Shown here piece after piece: positions 1 through 10,938 of a stretch of DNA of 64,000 bases. The position numbers and the translations under genes are program-made. Source of the stretch: JAEUQQ01 sp963697285 (GTDB lineage Bacteria; Acidobacteriota; Vicinamibacteria; Vicinamibacterales; JAFNAJ01); assembly GCA_963697285.1 (NCBI GenBank), contig CAVONI010000012.1, positions 806,001 to 870,000 of the forward strand, read 5' to 3'. How positions within the stretch are numbered: the first letter of the stretch is position 1; each line of letters starts with the position of its first letter. Below the pieces are notes generated by a model. The model was not told the origin of the DNA, made no database searches, and saw nothing but the letters and a program-made list of their open reading frames with translations.

Positions 1-51
1 CCAATTGTCGTGAGGTTTGTTCGTGAAGCACTCAACCGGGAGCCGTCAAAC

Positions 52-1458
52 ATGCGTCGTCTGATTTCGTCCGTTCTTGTTTCCGCCGCCGGGGTCGTGG
101 CGGCCGTCGCACATCTGTCAGCGCAGTCGGCCCCGTCGAACGCGTGGCTCGACGCCTATCGCGCGCCGGCCAGCCAGTTGATTGGCGCGGCACTCGCCGA
201 CCAGGCGGCGTTCGAGAAGCTCGCGTACCTCGGTGACACCTTCGGATCGCGCCTGAGCGGATCGCGTGGGCTGGAACTCGCCATCGAGTGGGCGCAGGCC
301 GAGATGAAGCGCGAAGGTCTCGAGAACGTCAGGGCCGAACCGGTCATGGTGCCCAGGTGGGTGCGGGGCAAGGAGTCGCTGGTGCTGCTCGATCCGCTCG
401 AGCGTCCGCTGGTCATGCTCGGGCTCGGCAACTCGATCGGCACGCCTGCCGCGGGGATCACGGCCGACGCGATCGTCGTGTCGTCGTACGACGAACTCGA
501 GCGGCGCGCGGCCGAGGTCAAGGGCAAGATCGTCGTGTTCAACGTGCCGTTCACGAACTACGGCGAGACCGTGCAGTACCGCGGCGGCGGCGCCTCGCGC
601 GCCGCGAAGCTCGGTGCGGTTGCCATGCTCCTGCGCTCCGTGGGCCCGATCGGTCTCCGCACGCCCCACACCGGCGGGCTGAACTACGACGAGACCCTGC
701 CGAAGATCCCCGCCGCCGCCATCAGCGCCGAAGACGCCGCCACGCTCGCGCGCCTGCACGCCCGCAAGCAGTCCACGCGGATGCGCCTGATGATGGAAGC
801 GCGCTTCGAGCCCGATGCGCAGTCGTACAACGTGATCGGCGAGATCCGCGGGCGCGAGACGCCCGACGAGGTCGTCGTCGTCTCGGGCCACTTCGATTCC
901 TGGGACACCGGCAACGGGATGATGGACGACGGCGGCGGCTGCATCGCCGCGTGGGAAGCGGTGCGGTTGATGTTGAAGCTGAACCTGCGGCCCCGCCGCA
1001 CGGTGCGCGTCGTGCTCTACACCAACGAGGAGAACGGACTGCGGGGCGGCACGGCGTATCGCGACCAGCACAAGGACGAACTCGCCCGCCACGTGATGAT
1101 GCTCGAATCCGACTCCGGCGTGTTCCGTCCCCTCGGCGTCGGCTTCAGCGGCAGCGCGCGTGCCCGCGCCACCGTCCAGCAGGTTGCGACGCTGCTCACG
1201 GGCATCGACGCGCATCGCGTGGCCGACAGCGGCGGCGGGGCCGACATCGGGCCGAGCGTGCGCGCCGCGCAGATCCCCAGCATGTCACTCGAGGTCGACG
1301 GCTCCGAGTACTTCACGTATCACCACACGCCGGCCGATACGCTCGAGCGCCTCAACCCGCAGGATGTCGCCAAGGGCGTGGCGACCATCGCGGTCATGTC
1401 GTACGTGATTGCCGACTTGCCCGAACGGCTGCCGGTCGATGCAGGCAGCCCGCGGTAG
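52..1458 (+). CDS. Secreted M28-family zinc peptidase with PA domain
   Basis: Predicted exported aminopeptidase or carboxypeptidase of about 468 residues. The ATG at 52 is chosen over the GTG at 10 because a GGGAG sits nine bases upstream and the product then begins with a signal peptide (residues 1-24, ending LSAQS). A protease-associated domain lies around residues 110-215. The M28 di-zinc site is visible in order: GHFDSWD (about 279), MMDDGGG (about 290), NEENG with the catalytic Glu (about 326), ESDSG (about 352) and HHTPADT (about 423). All five metal ligands are present, so it should be active, probably on peptides outside the cytoplasm. The substrate cannot be told from sequence. The gene converges on the PEGA protein across a 51-bp gap that holds a palindrome. 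Confidence 0.9.
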   Translation: MRRLISSVLVSAAGVVAAVAHLSAQSAPSNAWLDAYRAPASQLIGAALADQAAFEKLAYLGDTFGSRLSGSRGLELAIEWAQAEMKREGLENVRAEPVMVPRWVRGKESLVLLDPLERPLVMLGLGNSIGTPAAGITADAIVVSSYDELERRAAEVKGKIVVFNVPFTNYGETVQYRGGGASRAAKLGAVAMLLRSVGPIGLRTPHTGGLNYDETLPKIPAAAISAEDAATLARLHARKQSTRMRLMMEARFEPDAQSYNVIGEIRGRETPDEVVVVSGHFDSWDTGNGMMDDGGGCIAAWEAVRLMLKLNLRPRRTVRVVLYTNEENGLRGGTAYRDQHKDELARHVMMLESDSGVFRPLGVGFSGSARARATVQQVATLLTGIDAHRVADSGGGADIGPSVRAAQIPSMSLEVDGSEYFTYHHTPADTLERLNPQDVAKGVATIAVMSYVIADLPERLPVDAGSPR

Positions 1459-1476
1459 GAAGCGGATCACCCGCGA

Positions 1477-1493
1477 CGCACGCGACGCGTGCG
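1477..1493. terminator. Palindrome between convergent genes
   Basis: CGCACGCG and CGCGTGCG flank a single A, giving a dyad in the 51-bp gap between two convergent stop codons. It could act as a bidirectional terminator, but no T-run follows on either strand. Confidence 0.35.
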
Positions 1494-1509
1494 CGCTGCG
1501 GCGGCGTGC

Positions 1510-4386
1510 TTACGGACGTCGCCGCGGCGGCGCCGCGGCGCGGCGCTGCGCCGTCAGCGCCTTCGGTTGCATCACCACGTGCAGGCGGCTCGGGGTGGTG
1601 AGGCCGACGAGCACCGTGTAGTTCTGTTCGCCCCACCGCGCGTGGCGGAACGTCACCTCGTGCATCCCGAGGGCGATCGCCAGGTTCGTCAGGGGCGTCA
1701 GCCCGATCGGCCGACCATCGAGGTAGACGTCAGTGGTCGTGTCGGCCGTGATGTTGAGCACGCCGTTCGGCGGGGTCACGACCAGGGTCGTCACCCTGCC
1801 TGCCTTGACGTCGATCTCGCGCACTTCCTCGAATCCCAGTTCGTAGTTGGAGAGCGAGAGACGTTTCATCCCCGCCCCGACGGCGAGGCGTCCGTTCCGC
1901 AGTTCGCCCAGCGGTTGGTCGCCGTCGTGCACGCGCAGCGGAATCGGCGACGAGATCTCGACAAGACCCGAGAGCGGGATGTCGATCGCAGCGACCTGCT
2001 CCGACAGGACCTCGACCTTCCGCTCGACCCGCGCGGCGCTGTTCTCGACCACGACCGTGTACTCGCCGGGCGCGAGGCCTTCGACGTGCACCGGCGTGCG
2101 CCCTTTCGACTCCCCGTTGATCGACACCGCTGCCCCGGTCGGCACCGAGCCCACCGTGACCTCGCCCGGCGGGCCGGGCGGGTACAGCATCACCGATTGG
2201 TAGGTCTCGTTGTTGCTCGTCACGACGACCGAAATCGAACGCGACTCGTCGCCCCGCTCGAACTCGAGCCGATAGGCACCTGGCGGCACGGCCAGCGTGA
2301 GGGGCGTCGAGCCCTTGCCGACGCCATTCACACGCACCAGCGCCCCGGCAGGTTTCGATTCGAGCCGCATCCGGCCCGGTTCCGCCGCGGCGGCAGCGGC
2401 TGGCGCAGGTGATCCCTTTGGCCACAGGTACAGGTAGCCCGCCGCCAGTCCGCCCCCCGTGACCACCGCGATCACGGCGCCGATCGCGAGCCAGCGACGC
2501 AGCGTGTCAGCCTGTTGCGGTGCCTCGACGATGGGTCCGACCCTGGCCGGCACGGCAGGCGACGGTGCGGCACGCCTGCCCGTCTCGCGCCCTTCGCCCT
2601 GGCCAACCGCTGCGGCCAGGGCCGACTTGCCGACGACGACCTCGTGGGTCTCTGCGCGCGCCGGCTCGCGCGCCGGCGCTGCGGGTTCCGCCCTCGGAGG
2701 TGCGGGCGCCATGGCCTTGGTAACGTCCTGCCGGACGGGCGATCGCTCCAGTTCGGCGACCGCGTCGAGCAGGTGAGACGAGGACGCCTGCGGCGCCTCG
2801 AACCGTGCCTCGGAGTTGCCAGCCGTGGCGCCCTGCGGCAAGGCGCCCGAAGCCGCGATCCTGAGCATCCGCGGAGCCGGCACCCCGTCGTTCGACGTGT
2901 GTGGCTGCTCGGTCACGGGCGGGATGGCCGTCCCTGGCGACACGAGCGCGACGTGTCCTGCGTTCGGCTGCGGATCTCGAACCGGCGCCGCGTTTCCAAG
3001 GGGCAGGTCCCAGAACGGCCTCGGTGCCTCGACCAATGCTGGTGGCGCGGCGTTGGTCTGGATGGTCGCCTCGTCTGGCTCCGCGTCGTACGCCGACGTC
3101 GTGGCCCCGTCGCCGCGCGGGGCCACCCTGCCGCGCACGCGCCGGTCGATCGGCTCGTACTTCGTGCCCTCGGCAAGAAGCGGTGCGGCCGACCCGTCGT
3201 TCGATTCGACGATGAACGAAAAGTCCTCGTGTGAGGCGCGCTCCGCATCCTCGTCCTCGCCCTCGTCCGCGGCGTCGGCCTCGGCCCCGTCGTCGCCAGC
3301 AGCGCCGCTGCCCGCGTTCGCGAGCGCGAACGGGTCGTACGAGGCGAGTGGCCGGCTCCGGGGAGCGGCCGCCGGCGTGTCGAACAGGCCAGCATCCGAC
3401 TCCAACACGTCAGAGCCCGACACCTCGTACGCCCCGTCGGACGACATGTCGAAGGCCGACTCGTCCGACGCCATCGCGTCAACGTCGTCGATGCCTGCGA
3501 CGTCCGGGGCCACCTCGAGTCCGATGGGCGCGGCGACGTACCCGGCTTCAGCATCGAGCAATTCGTCGAGGCTCTGGGCCGCCGCGCCCAGCGAGCGGAA
3601 CGGACCGTCGGCCGACACGAGCAGGGTGCGCTCCATCCACGCTTTCAGGGCAGCCCCTAGCGGCTGCTCGTCACCGTCGATGGAGGTCTCGGTCGCCATC
3701 TCGAGCAGCGTGCCGAGCCGACTGGGGTACTCGGCCCGATCGAGACGACGCCCGAGGAGCAGGCTCAAGGCCAGGACGCCAATCTGTACCTGGTCGGTCA
3801 GCGGCGTGAACGCCGGGATGCCCGCCGTGGCTGGCACGGGAATCTGATGGTCGCGCCACCAGGCGTCGGCTGGCAGCGACACCGTCGTCAGCGCATGGCC
3901 GAACACCTGGTCTCGCAGGACGACGCGCTGGTCGCTGGTGATGATCACCGCATCGACGGTGATGGCGCCATGGAAGAGGCCGGCCCGATGCGCGTGCAGG
4001 CCGCGCACCACGTCGATGAGTTCGCGAACGAGGTACAGGACCGCGGCGGTCGAGAGGGGGACGCCGGATTCCTGGCACCGATCGAGGAGGTGCCCGAGGC
4101 GCTCGCCGGGCGGGTGCTCGCTCACGACGTCGCACGTCAGCCGGCCGCCATCCTGGCGACGCCCCACGGCCGTCGCGCTGGCCAGTTGCGGGTGGTCGAA
4201 CTGTTTCAGGACGTCCCGTTGCCGGGCGACGGCATCGAAAAACCCTTCGGCCGACACCAGCGCCGGATCGACCTCGAGGGTCGTTTCGAGGGAGCCCGCG
4301 CCGGTCCGGACGGCGCGCCGTGTCCCAAGCCCCTCGCGGTCGCCAGGTCCCTGAGGCGACACGGCCGCTGCTGCAGATCCGCCCAC
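1510..4386 (-). CDS. Membrane-anchored pseudokinase with PEGA repeats
   Basis: A 958-residue protein. Residues about 30-290 resemble a serine/threonine kinase fold, but the catalytic loop reads LFHGAIT instead of HRD and no DFG can be found, so it is probably a catalytically dead kinase. A long acidic and proline-rich linker follows (about 300-620). One membrane helix (about 632-655, WLAIGAVIAVVTGG) leads to an outer part with three PEGA domains, at about 670-740, 742-812 and 890-955, recognisable from repeats such as VRVNGVGKGSTP, VSINGESKGRTP and VYLDGRPIGLTP. PEGA domains are thought to bind surface polymers or envelope proteins. The GTG at 4386 is the first start in frame; a little N-terminal kinase fold may be missing. 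It lies downstream of the cytochrome c gene on the same strand. Confidence 0.8.
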   Translation of the reverse strand: MGGSAAAAVSPQGPGDREGLGTRRAVRTGAGSLETTLEVDPALVSAEGFFDAVARQRDVLKQFDHPQLASATAVGRRQDGGRLTCDVVSEHPPGERLGHLLDRCQESGVPLSTAAVLYLVRELIDVVRGLHAHRAGLFHGAITVDAVIITSDQRVVLRDQVFGHALTTVSLPADAWWRDHQIPVPATAGIPAFTPLTDQVQIGVLALSLLLGRRLDRAEYPSRLGTLLEMATETSIDGDEQPLGAALKAWMERTLLVSADGPFRSLGAAAQSLDELLDAEAGYVAAPIGLEVAPDVAGIDDVDAMASDESAFDMSSDGAYEVSGSDVLESDAGLFDTPAAAPRSRPLASYDPFALANAGSGAAGDDGAEADAADEGEDEDAERASHEDFSFIVESNDGSAAPLLAEGTKYEPIDRRVRGRVAPRGDGATTSAYDAEPDEATIQTNAAPPALVEAPRPFWDLPLGNAAPVRDPQPNAGHVALVSPGTAIPPVTEQPHTSNDGVPAPRMLRIAASGALPQGATAGNSEARFEAPQASSSHLLDAVAELERSPVRQDVTKAMAPAPPRAEPAAPAREPARAETHEVVVGKSALAAAVGQGEGRETGRRAAPSPAVPARVGPIVEAPQQADTLRRWLAIGAVIAVVTGGGLAAGYLYLWPKGSPAPAAAAAAEPGRMRLESKPAGALVRVNGVGKGSTPLTLAVPPGAYRLEFERGDESRSISVVVTSNNETYQSVMLYPPGPPGEVTVGSVPTGAAVSINGESKGRTPVHVEGLAPGEYTVVVENSAARVERKVEVLSEQVAAIDIPLSGLVEISSPIPLRVHDGDQPLGELRNGRLAVGAGMKRLSLSNYELGFEEVREIDVKAGRVTTLVVTPPNGVLNITADTTTDVYLDGRPIGLTPLTNLAIALGMHEVTFRHARWGEQNYTVLVGLTTPSRLHVVMQPKALTAQRRAAAPPRRRP

Positions 4387-4477
4387 CCCATGCTAATCGG
4401 CCCGCACACGGGGATCTCTGAATCGGGGGCCGCCGCGGTCAGGAGGCTGCCGTGGGGATGGTGGGTGAGGGGCGCGG

Positions 4478-4507
4478 GCGGCTGTCGATCCGAGGATCGA
4501 CAGCCGC
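4478..4507 (-). terminator. Hairpin after cytochrome c gene
   Basis: A perfect 13-bp inverted repeat (4478-4490 and 4495-4507) with the four-base loop CGAG begins 17 bases after the stop of the cytochrome gene. It lacks a T-tract, so it is a strong hairpin that may stop transcription or protect the 3' end. Confidence 0.6.
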
Positions 4508-4523
4508 GGCAGCAGGCTCAGCG

Positions 4524-5054
4524 CTACTTCTTGTGCGACAGGCTCTTCATCGCGCCGAAGTAGAAGCCCCTGAAGTGCGGGCTCTTGTCGTTGTGACACA
4601 CCGTGCACGACGACTCCGAGGGCGACTTCTTCAGGCCTGCGGGAATGGGGTTGCCAGCGGTGGCCGCTTCGACGTGCGCCTTGCCCGGCCCGTGGCAGCT
4701 CTCGCACTGGACGTTTGCGTTCAGCACGGTGTTGCCGTCCATGACGCGTTCCTTCGGCCCGGTGAGGTGACAGCCCGCGCAGTCCTTCTGCCGCTCGTCG
4801 TTCGACAGCCGGTTCCATGTCTTGGCGTGCTTGGTGCCCGCCCACGACTCGTGAATGGCCTTGTGACAGGTCACGCACGCCTTGTCCCACACGTATCCTT
4901 CGGCGCCGGCCACGGCCGCAGCCGCGGGCGCGGGAGCGGAAGCTTGAGCAGGAGCAGGAGTGGGAGCGGGTGTGGGAGCAGGTGTGGGCTGTGCCTGGGC
5001 GACCGCCGCCACGAACAAGGTGCCAAGCAGGCCAAGCATCCATCGCGTACGCAT
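4524..5054 (-). CDS. Periplasmic tetraheme cytochrome c
   Basis: A 176-residue exported protein with signal peptide (residues 1-22, ending AVAQAQ), then a PTPAPTPAP low-complexity linker, then four CxxCH heme sites: CVTCH, CAGCH, CESCH and CTVCH. The spacing and the CESCHGPGKAH motif are typical of cytochrome c554/c-prime-like multiheme proteins that carry electrons in the periplasm. The open frame runs far upstream, but the ATG at 5054 is chosen because the signal peptide starts there and AGGGAG lies eight bases upstream. It is followed by a strong hairpin and by the PEGA pseudokinase. Partner enzymes are not visible nearby, so its electron donor is unknown. Confidence 0.87.
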   Translation of the reverse strand: MRTRWMLGLLGTLFVAAVAQAQPTPAPTPAPTPAPAQASAPAPAAAAVAGAEGYVWDKACVTCHKAIHESWAGTKHAKTWNRLSNDERQKDCAGCHLTGPKERVMDGNTVLNANVQCESCHGPGKAHVEAATAGNPIPAGLKKSPSESSCTVCHNDKSPHFRGFYFGAMKSLSHKK

Positions 5055-5418
5055 TGCCGTGTCTCCCTGCGGACCGTCGATCCGCGTCTCGACTCGCGCG
5101 CTCAGCTGCCGGACTCCCGTCGCTGCGCCACGAGCAATAGAGGCAGAGGCAAGTGCCGTGCCGCGGCCAGTCCGCCTGCGGTGAGCGTACGTGATGTATA
5201 CGCGCAGATTCAACAGTGAATGCCGTGTGCACCCGCGGCAGGTTGCGGCACATCTGCCGAGAATCCGTCGAGGCGAGGCACGGCCGACTCGAGACAATGC
5301 GAAGTGCCGTTCGGGCTGACAGGAGTCGAGAGCCCCTCCGCCGAAATCGCGCTCGACCAGGCGGGATGTCAGCCGGACGGAAGGCGTGTGAGACGACCGC
5401 GTCGCGCGAGCCCGACGG
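5055..5418. other. Intergenic region, cytochrome c upstream side
   Basis: No gene is supported here. The minus strand holds a TATACA (5200-5195) that could be a -10 box for the cytochrome gene about 140 bases downstream, but no convincing -35 goes with it. Confidence 0.4.
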
Positions 5419-5979
5419 TCAGTGGACCCCGTGTCCCATCTGCAGCAGCCCCGGGTCGGCACCGAGCTGTCGGATGGCCGCCTCCCACATGTGGTCCGAG
5501 GCGGTATCGAACACGAGCTGAGGGGTGACGTCGGCGGTCAGCCAGGCCGACTGGGCGAGCTCGTCGTCCAGCTGTCCCGGCCCCCAGCCGGCATACCCGG
5601 TCAGGACGCGCGCACGGGCATCGCCGCCCTCGATCACCGTGCGCAGCACCTCGACCGATGTCGAGAGGAACACGCCGTCGGCGATCTCGAGCCCTTCCCC
5701 GTCGCCGGGAGCGTCGGGCATGAGGATCCAGCCGCGCTGTGGCTCTACCGGACCGCCGAGCCACAGGCGCGCGCCACCATCCGTTGCCGGTGGTGGTTCC
5801 AGTTGCACGGCCGACGCCGCGGGGGTGTCGGTGGGTCGATTCACCACGAGGCCGAACGCGCCCGCCGCCGAATGCTCGCAGAGCAAGACCACGGCACGAA
5901 CGAAGTTGGGGTCGAGCATCTGCGGCATCGAGACGAGCAGCGTCGGCGCCAGGGTCGAAGACGGTCGGGGGCGCGCCAT
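5419..5979 (-). other. YqgE/AlgH (DUF179) domain with possible internal start
   Basis: The 186 residues from the ATG at 5979 match a full-length YqgE/AlgH protein (MARPRPSSTLAPTLLVSMPQMLDPNF at the start, then LVVNRPT, GGPV and GYAGWGPGQLDDEL). An AAGGG lies about 13 bases upstream, rather far for a ribosome site. The domain may be made alone, as part of the QueG fusion, or both. The molecular role of YqgE proteins is not established. Confidence 0.7.
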
Positions 5980-6987
5980 GGATCCATCATACCCTTCGAC
6001 TCGCCGATGATCGGGGTGGCTCGCTCGCTCAGGGCGGGGCGCCGGGGGCTTGTCGGGGCCGTCGCGGCCGATGGCTGCCAGGGTGCGGCGCAGGCCCTTC
6101 ACGCCGGTCCGTTTCATCGGGCTGCCCTTCAACGCCGCGCGCAGGTCGTCATCGGACATCGCGCGCAGGGTCGCGAGGGTCGGGCGATCGAACGCCGGGC
6201 GCGGCTGCCACGCGGGGTCGAGGCTGATGGGCGGCGCGTGATTGAAGGGACACACCTCCTGGCAGATGTCGCACCCGTAGACGTGCGCGCCGAGCGCCGC
6301 GCGCAGGTCGTCGGCGACGTCGCCCTTCTGCTCGATCGTGACGTACGACAGGCAGCGCCGCGCATCCATCACGTGCGGGGCGACGAAGGCCTGGGTGGGG
6401 CACGCCTCGAGGCACAGCGTGCAGGTCGCGCACTGGTCGAGGCCTGGGGCATCGGGCACGAGATCGAGCGTGGTCAGGATGACCGACAGGAAGAGCCACG
6501 ATCCCAGCTGGCCGTTGATCAGGCAGGTGTTCTTGCCGATCCAGCCCAGGCCGGCGTGCTGCGCGACGACCCGCTCCTGCACCGGGCCGGTGTCGACGTA
6601 CCGTCGCGCCGCGAAGGGCGAGGCATCCTGCGTGCGCATCCAGGCGATGAGCGCGTCGAGGCGCGCGGTGATGACGTCATGGTAATCGTCGCCCCAGGCG
6701 TAACGCGCGATGAGGGCTTCGCCGGGATCCGCGACCTCGGTCGAGTAGGGCCTGTCGGTGTGGTAGTTGGTGCCGAGCGCGATGACGCTGCGCACGCCGG
6801 GCACCACCTGCGCGAGGTCGCTGCGCCTGTCGATGCTGCGTGCGAGGTAGTGCATCTCGCCCGCGTAGCCGCGCGCGACCCACTCGCGAAAGAACGCCAG
6901 CTCGGGATACACGGCAGCGGGCGCGATGCCGCAGAGATCGAACCCGATGGTGCGCGCCTGCTCGCGGATGGCCTGCGACGTGAGCAC
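5419..6987 (-). CDS. queG: Epoxyqueuosine reductase QueG in-frame with YqgE/AlgH domain
   Basis: One uninterrupted frame encodes two normally separate proteins. Residues 1 to about 335 are QueG, the cobalamin- and [4Fe-4S]-dependent enzyme that reduces epoxyqueuosine to queuosine in tRNA; the two ferredoxin-type clusters CATCTLCLEACP and CDICQEVCPFN are intact, and the N-terminus (LTSQAIREQARTIGFDLCGIAP) is typical. The last 187 residues are a complete YqgE/AlgH (DUF179) protein starting at its own Met (5979). No stop codon lies between them. The GTG at 6987 is chosen because it opens the QueG homology; the frame reaches back to 7059 through a palindrome. Either this is a true fusion or the queG stop was lost, possibly through an assembly error. 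It lies downstream of aconitase on the same strand. Confidence 0.85.
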   Translation of the reverse strand: MLTSQAIREQARTIGFDLCGIAPAAVYPELAFFREWVARGYAGEMHYLARSIDRRSDLAQVVPGVRSVIALGTNYHTDRPYSTEVADPGEALIARYAWGDDYHDVITARLDALIAWMRTQDASPFAARRYVDTGPVQERVVAQHAGLGWIGKNTCLINGQLGSWLFLSVILTTLDLVPDAPGLDQCATCTLCLEACPTQAFVAPHVMDARRCLSYVTIEQKGDVADDLRAALGAHVYGCDICQEVCPFNHAPPISLDPAWQPRPAFDRPTLATLRAMSDDDLRAALKGSPMKRTGVKGLRRTLAAIGRDGPDKPPAPRPERASHPDHRRVEGYDGSMARPRPSSTLAPTLLVSMPQMLDPNFVRAVVLLCEHSAAGAFGLVVNRPTDTPAASAVQLEPPPATDGGARLWLGGPVEPQRGWILMPDAPGDGEGLEIADGVFLSTSVEVLRTVIEGGDARARVLTGYAGWGPGQLDDELAQSAWLTADVTPQLVFDTASDHMWEAAIRQLGADPGLLQMGHGVH

Positions 6988-7020
6988 CGATCGAGGGTAC
7001 CACGCCCCGCGACCGCACGG

Positions 7021-7075
7021 GATCATCACTCCCGGAGTGATTGTGCTCGCACAAAACACTCCGGGAGTGATGATC
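7021..7075. repeat. Perfect 19-bp inverted repeat with nested dyad
   Basis: GATCATCACTCCCGGAGTG (7021-7039) is repeated exactly in reverse complement at 7057-7075. The spacer holds a second dyad, TTGTGC and GCACAA around TC (7041-7054). Each arm also contains a near-palindrome, ACTCCSGGAGT. It lies nine bases past the aconitase stop and about 34 bases before the QueG start. It could be a terminator or attenuator for acnA, or a paired operator for a dimeric regulator. Confidence 0.85.
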
Positions 7076-7083
7076 TGGACGCG

Positions 7084-9768
<2,685 letters not shown>

Positions 9769-9859
9769 TGAAGCCCTCTAATCGGAAGGAAAGGCCGAAA
9801 AACGGCCAATGGTAGCACGCCCGCGCGCCCTGCCGGGGTGGTGAAGACGTCGACGTGAT

Positions 9860-10876
9860 TCACTGCCGGGTGTAGGGGCCGCACCCCAGTGCGGCCCGGC
9901 GTTCAGCCGCGTGGCGCGCGACCCAGGCGACGGCGGTGGATTCGGCCCAGTAGCCGTCGCTGGCGGGAGATGACTTCGCGACGTAGGCGCAGTGTCCGCC
10001 GTGATCGGTCAGGATGATCGAGACCGAGGCGTTGTTGCGCACCTCCTCGGACTCGAACTGGACGGCGGGGACGAAGGGGTCGTCTTTCGCCGTGATGATC
10101 AGCGTGGGGACCTCGATCCGCGCGGCGACGCGCTTCGAACTGGCGCGGTAGTAGTAGTCGGCCGCATCGCGGAACCCGTGGTACGGCGCCGTGTAGGTCT
10201 CGTCGAACTGCCGCACGGTGCGGATGCGTGACAGGCGCGAGAGGTCGAAGCGTCCGGGCCAGTAGCGCTGCTTGCGCCGCATCCTTGCCTTGAGGTTGCG
10301 GACGAAGTTCCACTGGTAGAGCGTGTTCGACGGGCGTTCGAGCGCGTCGATGCAGCACGGCAGGTCGAGCGTCGGCGACACCGCGCACGCCGCGACGAAC
10401 TGCGGCGGGGGCTCGACGCCGAATTCGCCCGCGAGCTTCAGCGTGAGATTGCCGCCCAGCGAGTATCCGACGACGCCGATCCTCGGCAAGCGGTCGACGT
10501 CGATCAGTTCCCGCATGACGAATGCAGGATCCTCGGTGAGGCCCGAGTGATACAGGCCCGCGCTCAACTGCTCGGTGTTGCCGCAGTTGCGCTGGTTCAG
10601 CAGCACTACGTTCATGCCGCAGCGCCAGGCCTTGTCGGCGATGCCGCGCATGTAGTGGGCCGACGAGGAGCCTTCGAGCCCGTGCAGGGCCAGCAGCGTG
10701 ACCGCGTCGCGCTTCTCAGGTTGCCAGAAGCACTCGGCGAGCACCCGGGCGTCGGCCGCGACGTCGAAGTACCGGGGCACCGCACGAGGGAGGAGCGGGA
10801 ACCGGCGCGATCGGGCCCACGCGTAGATGGTCATGCGGTGGCCCCCCGTCCACCGCGGATGCGGAACGAACGTCAT
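9860..10876 (-). CDS. YheT-like alpha/beta hydrolase
   Basis: A 338-residue member of the YheT/COG0429 esterase-like family. The nucleophile elbow GYSLGG (Ser about 139), the acid in KDDPFVP (about 264) and the His in DHGGHCAYV (about 295) make a complete triad, and LHGLEGSSSAHY is the family's oxyanion region. The ATG at 10876 gives the usual N-terminus; the frame runs on to 10921. The last residues (ALGCGPYTRQ) are translated from a copy of the palindromic repeat at 9871-9898, so the native C-terminus has probably been replaced or extended by the repeat. It is divergent from the FAH-family gene (62 bp between starts). Substrate unknown. Confidence 0.87.
   Translation of the reverse strand: MTFVPHPRWTGGHRMTIYAWARSRRFPLLPRAVPRYFDVAADARVLAECFWQPEKRDAVTLLALHGLEGSSSAHYMRGIADKAWRCGMNVVLLNQRNCGNTEQLSAGLYHSGLTEDPAFVMRELIDVDRLPRIGVVGYSLGGNLTLKLAGEFGVEPPPQFVAACAVSPTLDLPCCIDALERPSNTLYQWNFVRNLKARMRRKQRYWPGRFDLSRLSRIRTVRQFDETYTAPYHGFRDAADYYYRASSKRVAARIEVPTLIITAKDDPFVPAVQFESEEVRNNASVSIILTDHGGHCAYVAKSSPASDGYWAESTAVAWVARHAAERRAALGCGPYTRQ
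9871..9898 (+). repeat. GC palindrome family, copy 1
   Basis: GTAGGGGCC leads into GGGCCGCAC, loop CCCA, GTGCGGCCC. It is translated as the last residues of the YheT-like gene on the opposite strand. Confidence 0.85.
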
Positions 10877-10938
10877 CGGGCGGCAGTGTACCGCAGTGCC
10901 TGACCGTGCACGGGATCCCATGCAGTATCCTCGTGCGC

